From Gammaproteobacteria bacterium (GTDB taxonomy: Bacteria; Pseudomonadota; Gammaproteobacteria; Steroidobacterales; Steroidobacteraceae): a DNA stretch of 27,428 nucleotides. The stretch lies in assembly GCA_030830595.1 (NCBI GenBank), contig JAURMS010000068.1, positions 1 to 27,428 of the forward strand, read 5' to 3'. Below, one piece after another: positions 14,667 through 22,582 of the stretch. How positions within the stretch are numbered: the first letter of the stretch is position 1; each line of letters starts with the position of its first letter. Both the position numbers and the translations under genes were made by a program. Below the pieces are notes generated by a model. It was given only the letters and a program-made list of their open reading frames with translations. It searched no databases and was not told where the DNA came from.

Positions 14667-16277
14667 ATGAGAATTGCGACCCTGGAAGTCGCCAACTATC
14701 GCGGTATCGCCTCGGCCAGCATCGACTTTGACGAGACAACCGTCCTGATTGGGGAGAACGACTGCGGACGATCCAGCCTGCTGTCCGCGCTGCACTTGGC
14801 GCTCGCTTCGGGTGAGCCGGGCAAGCCCCTGCTGCAGGAGCATCATTTCCATCGGAACCCGGAGGGCGACTTCGCAGGGCCGTTGGCGATCAGCCTTAAG
14901 ATGGTGGAGACCCGAGCCGGCGAGTGGGATGCCGAGCGCCTGCCTGCCCTGAGGGCGCTCTTGGGGCCGGCAGGTCCGGAGCGGCGAAGCCTGTTCCTGC
15001 GGATCGAGGCAGATCCCCTGTCTGCACGCGAAGCGTGCTGGGTGATCACCGGGGCTGCCGGCGAGGGACGCAACCTGCCCGCCCAGCTGGCCGAGCTGCG
15101 CCAGCTCTGTCCCCTGGTCTGGCTGCAGGGAGGGCTGCTGTTGGGCTGCACGCCGACCGGCGCCGGCGGGGATCCCGGTCCGCTGGCTGAGGCTGTTGAA
15201 ACCCATTACCGGGCACTCATCGAGGGCACGGGCAGTGACCACACCGAGCTGTTGGCAGGCTTTGAGGCTGCGCGCGAGCTGTTGAGGCAACGCAGGCAGG
15301 GCGAAGCGGCGGGTGCTACGGGACTGCTCGGCTCGATTGCGGCCCTGGTCGAGGCCCGTGGAGGCCCGAGGCCAGCCGGGCTGCGTTACCACGGTTCCGC
15401 TGCCCAGCAGCTTGCCATCCTCATCCTGGTGGCGGCCTTCCTGCGCCTGCCCGCCGCCCGGCCCGAGATAGCCTCCACCCCGGTGGTGGTGATCGAGGAC
15501 CCAGAGACGCACCTGCACCCGATCACGCTCGCCTCCGCCTGGGGGTTGCTGCAGCGCATGCCTGCGCAGCGCATCATCGGCACGCACTCGGAGGCCTTTC
15601 TCGCGCACGCCGATCTATTGCAGTTACGGCGCCTGGTTCGCTGCGATGGCCGGGTTCGTCAGCACCGCCTGCGGCGCGGCATCCTGGATGATGAGGGCCT
15701 GAGGAAACTCGGCTATCACATTCGTGCCCGCCGTGGTGAGGCCTTATATGCCCGGTCCTGGCTGCTGGTAGAGGGAGAGACCGAATTCTGGCTCATGCCT
15801 GAACTGGCTCGGCTGGCCGGCTATGAGCTGGCTCTTGAGGGCGTGGCGGTGGTCGAATATGCGCAATGTGGCCTGGAGCCCTTGATCCGCCTGGCCGACG
15901 AACTGGACATCGGTTGGCACCTGTTGGCAGAGGGGGACTCCACCGGGCGCAACTATGCAGACGAGGCGCGGAAGCTAGCCGGCCCCGAGCGGGAGGACCG
16001 CCTGACCCGACTAAAGGAACCGACCATCGAGCACTGCCTGTGGAAACACGGCTATGCCGAGGTGTTTCTCAAGGCGGCCGGCGTGCATCCCTCGCCGCAC
16101 CACAAGATCAGCGCAGCCCGCGTGATCGCCCGGGCCATCAAGCGTCATTCCAAGCCGTTTCTCGCCTTCGAGGTGCTCGAGGCCTCGAGCAGTGGGAAAC
16201 AGCCCGGGGTGCCGCGGCCCTTGCGTCGCGCCATCGAGGCGTCGGTCCACCTGGCGCGCCGCGGGACCCAGCCATGA
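14667..16277 (+). CDS. OLD-type ATPase with TOPRIM nuclease domain (YbjD/DUF2813-like)
   Basis: This 536-residue protein combines an SMC/RecF-like ABC ATPase with a C-terminal TOPRIM domain, as in OLD-family nucleases. The N-terminus MRIATLEVANYRGI leads into a P-loop GENDCGRS at 29-36, where the usual lysine is Arg35. Walker B VVVIEDPETHLHP is at 273-285 and the H-loop GTHSEA at 305-310. The TOPRIM part starts LLVEGETEFWLMPEL at 366-380 (catalytic Glu369) and has AEGDSTGRNY at 421-430, with Glu where the usual DxD motif has its first Asp. The tail AARVIARAIKRHSKPFLAFEVLEA matches YbjD-like proteins. Such proteins cut or nick DNA in phage defence or repair. No UvrD-like partner is nearby; instead the stop overlaps the beta-CASP nuclease gene (ATGA). 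Confidence 0.88.
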   Translation: MRIATLEVANYRGIASASIDFDETTVLIGENDCGRSSLLSALHLALASGEPGKPLLQEHHFHRNPEGDFAGPLAISLKMVETRAGEWDAERLPALRALLGPAGPERRSLFLRIEADPLSAREACWVITGAAGEGRNLPAQLAELRQLCPLVWLQGGLLLGCTPTGAGGDPGPLAEAVETHYRALIEGTGSDHTELLAGFEAARELLRQRRQGEAAGATGLLGSIAALVEARGGPRPAGLRYHGSAAQQLAILILVAAFLRLPAARPEIASTPVVVIEDPETHLHPITLASAWGLLQRMPAQRIIGTHSEAFLAHADLLQLRRLVRCDGRVRQHRLRRGILDDEGLRKLGYHIRARRGEALYARSWLLVEGETEFWLMPELARLAGYELALEGVAVVEYAQCGLEPLIRLADELDIGWHLLAEGDSTGRNYADEARKLAGPEREDRLTRLKEPTIEHCLWKHGYAEVFLKAAGVHPSPHHKISAARVIARAIKRHSKPFLAFEVLEASSSGKQPGVPRPLRRAIEASVHLARRGTQP

Positions 16278-17644
16278 TCCGCGTCACGCCCTGCGGCGCG
16301 GCTGGCGAAGTCACCGGCTCGGGACTCTATATCGAGACGAGAAGCACGCGTCTGCTGGTGGACTTCGGGATTTTCCAGGGTGGCAATCAACCCGCCCAGC
16401 GTAGCCGCGAACTCGGCCCGGTCGATCCGGCTACCCTGCAGACGGTTGTCCTGACCCACGCTCACGTTGACCATTCCGGGCGCGTGCCGCTGCTGTATGC
16501 CCGGGGCTACGATGGCGGCGTGGTGGCGACACCGGCGACCTTCGCGCTGACGCCGATCCTTCTTGAGGACGTGGCCCGTCTGGATGCCGAGCGTACCGCC
16601 GACCCCATTTACCGGCCGGAGGACGTGCGCAGGATGCATCAGTCGAGGCACCTGCGCGTGCTGCCCTGGCGACAGACCCTGCCACTGCCCGGCGGCGCGC
16701 AGGTCACCCTGCATGATGCCGGTCACATCATGGGGGCCTCCAGTGCCGTGCTGGCGGTCGAGTCCGGTGGGCGTTCCCTGCGGATGGTCTTCTCAGGCGA
16801 TCTCGGCCCGCCCGACGTACCCCTGCTGCGAGATCCGGATCCTCCGCAGGGGGCGGACGTCGTGTTCCTGGAATCCACCTACGGTGGACGCAGTCGGGTG
16901 CCGCTGCAGGAGACGATCGAAGCCTTCAAGGGCATTCTCGAGGCCGCTGCCCGGGCAGGCGAGACCGTGCTCATCCCGGCCTTTGCGGTCGGTCGCACTC
17001 AGCTCCTGTTGTTCTACCTGGCCGAGGCGGTACGCGAAGGCCGGTTGCCGCGCGACCTGCCCATCGTGCTCGACAGCCCTATGGCCACCAAGGCGACCGA
17101 AGCGCTGTTCGAACATCCGGAGGTGCTCGATGCCGATTCGCGACGCCTGGTCGACAGCGGTCAGCTGGCCAGGGACCTTGCCAGCCTGGTGATCACTCGC
17201 TCGGCGGCGGAATCGAAGGCCCTGAATGACTCGAGCGAGCCGTGTGTCATCGTCAGCGCTTCCGGCATGTGTGAGGGTGGCAGGGTGGTCCATCACCTTC
17301 GCCATCGCCTGGGGCGGGGAGATGTGCATGTGGTCATCGTGGGCTACATGGCCGAGGGCACCCTGGGCCGGGCACTGGCCGAGGGTGCCGGCGAGGTGGA
17401 GATCGAGGGCCAGGTCATTCCGGTCCGAGCACGCATCCATGTCCTGGATGGATTCTCTGCCCATGCCGATCACGGCGAGCTGTTGGGCTGGTTGGCAGCG
17501 GTGATCGGGCCATCTCGCAGGCGGCCGAGCGTGGTATTGACCCATGGCGAGGACATGGCGCGTGAGGCGCTGGCCGCAGGCATTCGCGAGCGTTGGGGGA
17601 TCGAGCCGCTGTTGCCGAGGCAGGGAGAGAGGCTGGACTTCTAG
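16274..17644 (+). CDS. beta-CASP metallo-beta-lactamase nuclease
   Basis: This is a 456-residue enzyme of the CPSF73/TTHA0252-like group. Metal motifs are THAHVDHSG (His62, His64, Asp66, His67), His151 in HDAGHIMGA and Asp176 in FSGDLGPPD. The beta-CASP insertion runs from about 195, with LESTYGGR (Glu200) and IPAFAVGRTQ, to SASGMCEGGRVVHHL at 328-342. The RMMBL part holds GFSAHADHGELLGW (His397, His400) and VLTHGE (His424). Relatives are RNA endo/exonucleases, and some act on DNA. The start is the ATG at 16274 inside the OLD stop region; longer readings back to 15866 are only the shadow of the OLD gene. Its 3' end overlaps the convergent ABC gene by four bases. A joint role with the OLD protein is inferred from coupling. 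Confidence 0.93.
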   Translation: MIRVTPCGAAGEVTGSGLYIETRSTRLLVDFGIFQGGNQPAQRSRELGPVDPATLQTVVLTHAHVDHSGRVPLLYARGYDGGVVATPATFALTPILLEDVARLDAERTADPIYRPEDVRRMHQSRHLRVLPWRQTLPLPGGAQVTLHDAGHIMGASSAVLAVESGGRSLRMVFSGDLGPPDVPLLRDPDPPQGADVVFLESTYGGRSRVPLQETIEAFKGILEAAARAGETVLIPAFAVGRTQLLLFYLAEAVREGRLPRDLPIVLDSPMATKATEALFEHPEVLDADSRRLVDSGQLARDLASLVITRSAAESKALNDSSEPCVIVSASGMCEGGRVVHHLRHRLGRGDVHVVIVGYMAEGTLGRALAEGAGEVEIEGQVIPVRARIHVLDGFSAHADHGELLGWLAAVIGPSRRRPSVVLTHGEDMAREALAAGIRERWGIEPLLPRQGERLDF

Positions 17645-19410
17645 GTGCCCGAGAACTGCAGTTCTGCCAACCGGGCATAGAGCGGGTTGCGTCCGATCAG
17701 CTCGGTATGGGTGCCACTGTCGACGACCCTGCCGTGATCCAGGACCACGATGCGATCCGCCTTCAGTACGGTTGCGAGTCGATGCGCGATGATGATGGTG
17801 GTGCGTCCTTCCATCAATCGCTCCAACGCCTCCTGCACGGCGCGCTCGCTGGCGGCATCGAGCGAGCTGGTGGCCTCGTCTAGCAGCAGAATGGGTGGAT
17901 CCTTCAGCAGGGCGCGAGCGATGGCAATGCGCTGGCGCTGCCCACCCGACAGCCGCGTGCCCCGCTCGCCCAGGAAGGTATCGTAGCCCTGGGGCAACTG
18001 GGTCAGGAACTCATGGGCCGAGGCCGCTCGTGCCGCTTGCTCGATCTCCGCGTCGGTGGCCCCCGGCCGACCATAGCGGATGTTCTCTCGTGCGGTGTCG
18101 CCGAACAGGACGGTCTCCTGGGGCACCAAGCCGATCCGCCTCCGAACCTCCATCGGGTCTGCGCCTGCCAGGGGGACGCCGTCGATCTCGACGCTGCCTG
18201 ACTGTGGATCATAGAAGCGCAACAGCAGCTGGAAGGTCGTGCTCTTGCCTGCTCCTGAAGGGCCGACGAACGCAACCGTCTCACCGGGTTCGATGCTCAA
18301 GGACACGCCATCGAGCGCGCGCTGGTCTGGTCGAGAGGGATAGCTGAAGCTGACGTCCTGGAAGCGGATGGCGCCAAGGCCTGGCGTCGGCAACGGGAGG
18401 GGCGATGTGGGCGCCCGGATCGCCGGCTCTGCCTGCAGCAGTTCCACCAGTCGCTCGGTGGCGCCGGCCGCTCGCTGAACCTCGCCCCAGGTCTCGCTGA
18501 GCATGGCAGCCGAGCTGCCCACGAAGGTGGCGTAGAGCAGGAACTGCCCGAGTTCACCGGCTGACATGGTGCCGTCAAGCACGGCGTGTGCGCCGCCCCA
18601 CAGCACCATGGTGATCGCCCCGAATACGAGGGTCACCCCAAGTGCCGTCAGCAGGGCGCGGATTCGTGTCCTGCGGATGGCGTGATCGAAGGCAGCCTGT
18701 ACGGTCTGCGAGTAACGCCGGTCCTGCAGCGACTCCAGGTTGAAGGCCTGGATGGTCTGGATGGCGTTGAGGGTCTCGCCTGCCAGCCCACTGGAATCGG
18801 CGATGCCATCCTGGGCAACTCGAGACAGGCGACGAACGCGACGTCCCACGATGACCAGGGGAGCGATCACCACCGGGATGAACATGACGATCCAGCCCGT
18901 CAGTTTCGCGCTGGTGAGGGCCAGCATGATGAGGGCGCCCACCAGGGTGATGGAAGAGCGCAGGGCAATCGAAAATCCCGACCCGGCGATGGACTGGACC
19001 AGCGTGGTGTCCGTGGTCAGGCGCGACAGGACCTCACCCGAGCGGGTGACCTCGAAAAAGGCCGGGTCCATGCGGATCACGCGGGCGTAGACCGCATCAC
19101 GGATGTCAGCGACCACGCGTTCGCCAATCCAGCTCATGAGGTAGAACCGCCAGGCCGCAAAACCGCCGAACACCACGGCCGCCAGCAGGAATCCCACGAA
19201 GGAGCGATTGATGGTGGCGGCATTGCCGGCACTGAAGCCCTCGTCGATCACCATCCTGAGGGCAATCGGCAGCGCCAGCATGGCGCCGGCCGCCACCAGC
19301 AGGGCAAACAGCGCCAGCGCAATGGTCAGTCGATAGGGCGCGAGAAAGGGGAGCAGGGCCGCCAGTGGCCGCGCCGAGGCCGCTTTCGGGCGATCACTGC
19401 CGTTGCTCAT
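17641..19410 (-). CDS. MsbA-like ABC exporter, fused permease and ATPase
   Basis: This is a 589-residue half-transporter that should work as a homodimer in the inner membrane. Residues about 15-320 hold the six-helix exporter domain; the nucleotide-binding domain follows with GPSGAGKS at 383-390, Q-loop VPQET at 429-433, signature LSGGQ at 488-492, Walker B ILLLDEATS at 507-515 and switch His543. It resembles the MsbA-related group rather than true MsbA, since no lpxK is adjacent. Its start overlaps the stop of the serine hydrolase gene (ATGA), and the operon begins with a ketoacyl synthase. A hydrophobic or acylated product of those enzymes is a reasonable but unproven substrate. Confidence 0.93.
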   Translation of the reverse strand: MSNGSDRPKAASARPLAALLPFLAPYRLTIALALFALLVAAGAMLALPIALRMVIDEGFSAGNAATINRSFVGFLLAAVVFGGFAAWRFYLMSWIGERVVADIRDAVYARVIRMDPAFFEVTRSGEVLSRLTTDTTLVQSIAGSGFSIALRSSITLVGALIMLALTSAKLTGWIVMFIPVVIAPLVIVGRRVRRLSRVAQDGIADSSGLAGETLNAIQTIQAFNLESLQDRRYSQTVQAAFDHAIRRTRIRALLTALGVTLVFGAITMVLWGGAHAVLDGTMSAGELGQFLLYATFVGSSAAMLSETWGEVQRAAGATERLVELLQAEPAIRAPTSPLPLPTPGLGAIRFQDVSFSYPSRPDQRALDGVSLSIEPGETVAFVGPSGAGKSTTFQLLLRFYDPQSGSVEIDGVPLAGADPMEVRRRIGLVPQETVLFGDTARENIRYGRPGATDAEIEQAARAASAHEFLTQLPQGYDTFLGERGTRLSGGQRQRIAIARALLKDPPILLLDEATSSLDAASERAVQEALERLMEGRTTIIIAHRLATVLKADRIVVLDHGRVVDSGTHTELIGRNPLYARLAELQFSGT

Positions 19411-20573
19411 TGACCGGGCTCGATCGCTGCCAGGACCCCGGCGACGAGGCCGTTCATCTCCTTGCCTTCTATCCAGCGAGCCACGATCACCAGATCGTGA
19501 ACCGGATCGACGTAGACCAGGTTACTGCCCATGCCGAGATGGGCGAAGGCCTCCCGCGGTGCCGAGGGCAGCAACTTGAGGTCATGATTGAGGAACCAGT
19601 TCATTGCCCCGTACTGGGAGTTCTGCTCGGTGGGCGTGGTGGCATATCGATGCCAGTCCCGGGAGTACACCTGGCGCCCGGCCCAGCGACCCTCGCGCAA
19701 GGTCAGCAGCCCGAAGCGAGCCAGGTCCCAGGCACTGATGAACACGCCGCCACCAAAGTGCCCGCCGCCGCTGACCGATTGCACTGGGCGGCCGTCGAGT
19801 TCAACCCACGAGTTTCGGTAGCCCTCCCAGCGCCAGTCCTCGCTGGCGCTGATCGGCTGCATCACTTCCCTGGCCAGGACCTCCGGCAGGGGACTGCGCC
19901 AGGCATGCATCGCCGCGAGTGCCAGGACGTTGACCCGCACGTCGTTGTATTCCCACGCCTCACCCGGTGCGGGCACCGGTGCCGTGGGCCAGGCCAGCGG
20001 GTCGTCACCCTCCGGGCGGTCTGCCCAGTCCGGCCGGCCGAACAGGCTGCCACGCCAGTTGCTGGTCTGCCGAATGAGCTGGTCCCAGGTAATGCGGTCA
20101 TTGGGCTCGCCTTCGAACTCGGGTAGTGGCAGCGTCTTCCTGACGGGCGCATCCAGGTCCTTGATGAGGCCCCGGTCGTGCGCAATTCCGACGACCGTCG
20201 ACAACAGGCTCTTGGCCACGCTGAAGGTCATCTCAACGCGGTCGGGATCGCCCCATTGCGCAACGAGATAGCCGTGGCGGATGACCAGTCCGGTGGGGCC
20301 GCCTCGCGGTTCCACGGGCCCCAGCAGGGGTTCGAAGGGCTCCCTGGCGAAGGACAGCGCAATGCCCAGTTCGAGATCCCTGGGCAGGCGAGTCTCGTGC
20401 GCCAGTGCAAAGTCGATGGCGGACTGCAGTCGCGCCGCATCGAAGCCGAGCTCGGCTGCAGGCCGGGCGGCCCACTGACCCGGGGGAGGAAAATAGGCGT
20501 GCTGCTCAGCGGCAGCTGCCGGCTTGAGCAGGCACAGCAACAGCGCAGCGCCAGCTATCCGGGCACCGATCAT
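19407..20573 (-). CDS. exported serine hydrolase (beta-lactamase class C-like)
   Basis: This 388-residue protein has a signal peptide (about 1-22, ending PAAAAEQ) and the serine beta-lactamase/transpeptidase fold. The nucleophile motif is TFSVAKSLL (Ser118, Lys121), the second motif is EYNDVRVN (Tyr209), and the third is probably HLGMGSN near the C-terminus. This class includes periplasmic esterases, D-aminopeptidases and transacylases as well as AmpC-type lactamases; the short EYND form is common in the esterase-like members. It is joined by ATGA overlaps to the ketoacyl synthase gene before it and the exporter gene after it. It may trim or transfer an acyl product after export, but this is inferred only from operon membership. 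Confidence 0.88.
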   Translation of the reverse strand: MIGARIAGAALLLCLLKPAAAAEQHAYFPPPGQWAARPAAELGFDAARLQSAIDFALAHETRLPRDLELGIALSFAREPFEPLLGPVEPRGGPTGLVIRHGYLVAQWGDPDRVEMTFSVAKSLLSTVVGIAHDRGLIKDLDAPVRKTLPLPEFEGEPNDRITWDQLIRQTSNWRGSLFGRPDWADRPEGDDPLAWPTAPVPAPGEAWEYNDVRVNVLALAAMHAWRSPLPEVLAREVMQPISASEDWRWEGYRNSWVELDGRPVQSVSGGGHFGGGVFISAWDLARFGLLTLREGRWAGRQVYSRDWHRYATTPTEQNSQYGAMNWFLNHDLKLLPSAPREAFAHLGMGSNLVYVDPVHDLVIVARWIEGKEMNGLVAGVLAAIEPGQ

Positions 20574-21655
20574 GCGATTTCACGGCTCCCGCGCTTGAGC
20601 GAGATGAGGGCCTGCACTCGCTCCAACGCCGTCTGCTGGCACGGTGGCAGCTGGACGTCGCTCTCGCCCAGCGGGGTGATCCGTTGTCCCCAGCGTACGA
20701 TGTGGGCGGACCAGGTGAGACCCGCGCCAAAGCCGGTGAGCAGCAGCGTGGCCCCCGGCTTGATACGGCCCTCCTCCAAGGATTCCACCAGCGCCACCGG
20801 TACCGTGGCTGCAGACATGTTGCCGTAGCGTTGCACGTTCACGAAGCACCGCGACATGTCGATGCCGCTGCGCTTGACCACCGCCTCGATGATGCGCAGG
20901 TTGGCCTGGTGAGGCACCACCAGGTCGATGTCCGCCGGTGACAGGCCGCATGTCTGCAGCACGGCCTCGCAGGCCCGGCTCATGCCGATGACTGCCCGCT
21001 TGAAAATTTCCTGTCCCTCAAAGATCCATTGAGAGTCGCCGAGGTGCCAGCCTTTGTTGGCGTAACGCTGGCCCATGCCATGGACCTGCAGGATTTCGCG
21101 AACATCTCCGTCGCAGCCCAGGCGGTCAGCCAGGACGCCCTCGTCGGCTTCTGTGGCCTGCAGCACTACTGCAGCGCAGCCGTCACCAAACAATACCGCC
21201 ACCCCACGGTCGTGCCAGTCCATCAGCGGCGAGATCAATTCACCGCCGATGACCAGGGCCGTGCGGATCGTCCCCGCGCGGATCATGCCGCTGGCGGTGG
21301 TCAGGCCATAGAGAAAACTCGTGCACGCGGTGTTGACGTCCATGGCACCGGCATTCAGTGCGCCGAGCCTTTTCTGCAGGCCGGATGCCATGTTGGGCAC
21401 CTGTTCATCCATGCTGCAGGTGCCAAAGACGATGAGGTCGACGTCATTGGCGCTGAGGCCGGCGCAGGCCAGCGCGCGGGAGGAGGCTACGTAGGCGAGT
21501 TCACCCAGCGGCACGTGGGAAATGCGCCGTTCGGCAATCCCGGTGCGGGAACGAATCCACTCGTCATCTGTCTCGAGGAAGGTGCCGAGATCGGAGTTGG
21601 TCAGGATGGCTGGAGGCATGCACTTGCCCCAGCCCGTGATGGTGGCCTTGATCAT
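20570..21655 (-). CDS. beta-ketoacyl-ACP synthase III family protein
   Basis: This is a 361-residue FabH-type thiolase-fold enzyme with the full catalytic triad: Cys111 (NTACTSFLYG), His249 (VPHQANLR) and Asn279 (QRYGNMSAATVP). It condenses an acyl-CoA with malonyl-ACP or a similar partner. It is about 40 residues longer than typical FabH because of a C-terminal extension after residue 325, and it is not beside fab genes, so a dedicated pathway is more likely than primary fatty-acid initiation. The start is the ATG at 21655, which aligns with FabH N-termini (KATITGWGKCMPP, then TDDEWIRSRTGI). An upstream in-frame ATG at 21679 would place the promoter -10 inside the gene. It leads the operon with the serine hydrolase and ABC exporter. 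Confidence 0.92.
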   Translation of the reverse strand: MIKATITGWGKCMPPAILTNSDLGTFLETDDEWIRSRTGIAERRISHVPLGELAYVASSRALACAGLSANDVDLIVFGTCSMDEQVPNMASGLQKRLGALNAGAMDVNTACTSFLYGLTTASGMIRAGTIRTALVIGGELISPLMDWHDRGVAVLFGDGCAAVVLQATEADEGVLADRLGCDGDVREILQVHGMGQRYANKGWHLGDSQWIFEGQEIFKRAVIGMSRACEAVLQTCGLSPADIDLVVPHQANLRIIEAVVKRSGIDMSRCFVNVQRYGNMSAATVPVALVESLEEGRIKPGATLLLTGFGAGLTWSAHIVRWGQRITPLGESDVQLPPCQQTALERVQALISLKRGSREIA

Positions 21656-21667
21656 CGTGGCATTATA
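21656..21667 (-). promoter_or_regulatory. consensus -10 placing the ketoacyl synthase operon start at its ATG
   Basis: On the minus strand a perfect TATAAT (21667 to 21662) is followed by six bases and the ATG at 21655. Transcription starting about seven bases after the hexamer would begin on the start codon, and no Shine-Dalgarno is present. The -35 region at 16-18 bp is poor. The opposite strand of the same bases reads TATAGA, which could serve the divergent methyltransferase gene. Confidence 0.6.
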
Positions 21668-21699
21668 GAGGCGGCTCATCCAGGAGAAAGGAACTTCCC

Positions 21700-22548
21700 G
21701 TGATACGAGTGTTTGCCCTTTGTCTTACCGCGCTCTCAGGTTTGGCTGCGCCCACTCTCCCGGCCCTGGCCTCGGACGAGACCCTCGCGCAGGTGGTGGC
21801 CGGCGATTGGCGCAAGGCCGAGGACCGCGTGCGTGATCCGGACCGCCACCCCGTCGAGTCACTGGCCTTCTGGGGGCTCACGCCGGGCATGGCCATCCTG
21901 GAGGTGCAGCCGGGAGGTGGCTGGTGGACGGATATCCTGGCCCCTTACGCGGCGCGAACCGGTGGCAGCTACGCAGCGACCGGCCCGGACCTTGGGGATC
22001 CGGAACTCTCCGAGCGCGCAAAACAGGGCCGGGCCAGGCTGGAGCAGAAACTTGCCAACGCCGAGCTTTATGGCCGGACGTCAGTGGTGAACTGGGGGCC
22101 CAAGGCAAGCCCGCCGCCGGAAGGAACTTTCGACTTTGCCCTGGTCTCCCGTTCGCTGCATGGCTGGATGCGTACGGAGGGGGCGGTAGATCACTATCTG
22201 GGCATGATTTTCACCGGCCTTAAGCCCGGGGGCATCCTTGCCATCGAGCAGCATCGGGCCAATCCCGGTGCGGCGGAGAAGTCCTTCCAGGATGGCTACG
22301 TGGAAGAGGCTGCGGTGATTGCCGCAGTCGAAAAGGCCGGCTTCCGCCTGGCTGATCGCTCGGAGGTGAATGCCAATCCGAAGGACACCAAAGATCATCC
22401 GTTCGGTGTCTGGACCCTGCCACCGACACGGATCAGCGTGCCCTACGGTTCAGGCCGGGAGCCAGATCCGGACTTCGACCATGCGCCCTACGACGCGATT
22501 GGGGAGTCCGATCGAATGACCCTGAAGTTTCTGAAGCCCGCCGACTGA
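21700..22548 (+). CDS. methyltransferase-fold protein with signal peptide (COG4798-like)
   Basis: This 282-residue protein starts at a GTG with AAGGAA upstream, and has a clear signal peptide (about 1-24, ending PALASDE). The mature part looks like a class I SAM-dependent methyltransferase: LTPGMAILEVQPGGGWWTDILAPY as motif I, then an acidic/aromatic stretch, FDFALVSRSLHGWM as motif IV, and LKPGGILAIEQHR as motif VI. It resembles the predicted methyltransferases of COG4798, about 280 residues long. The GxGxG motif is altered (VQPGGGWW) and SAM is not expected in the periplasm, so it may have lost or changed activity. It is divergent from the ketoacyl synthase and 34 bp before the response regulator gene. 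Confidence 0.85.
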   Translation: MIRVFALCLTALSGLAAPTLPALASDETLAQVVAGDWRKAEDRVRDPDRHPVESLAFWGLTPGMAILEVQPGGGWWTDILAPYAARTGGSYAATGPDLGDPELSERAKQGRARLEQKLANAELYGRTSVVNWGPKASPPPEGTFDFALVSRSLHGWMRTEGAVDHYLGMIFTGLKPGGILAIEQHRANPGAAEKSFQDGYVEEAAVIAAVEKAGFRLADRSEVNANPKDTKDHPFGVWTLPPTRISVPYGSGREPDPDFDHAPYDAIGESDRMTLKFLKPAD

Positions 22549-22582
22549 GTCTGCGGGAGACTTCGGCTACCATGGGAGGGCG

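Noticed and set aside
15866..16273. N-terminal extension of the beta-CASP nuclease
   Set aside because: The extra 136 residues lie inside the OLD-type gene in another frame and are Arg/Gly/Pro-rich. Family alignment starts at MIRVTPCGAAGEVTG.
14667..17644. Gabija defence system
   Set aside because: Gabija needs a UvrD-like helicase (GajB) beside the OLD-type GajA. The partner here is a beta-CASP nuclease, and the ATPase resembles YbjD more than GajA.
17641..21655. oleABCD long-chain olefin cluster
   Set aside because: A thiolase-fold enzyme is present, but OleB, OleC and OleD types are absent, and the partners are a beta-lactamase-fold hydrolase and an ABC exporter.
22548..22562. AGTCT / AGACT repeat after the methyltransferase gene as a terminator
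   Set aside because: The stem is five bases with no T tract, too weak to call.
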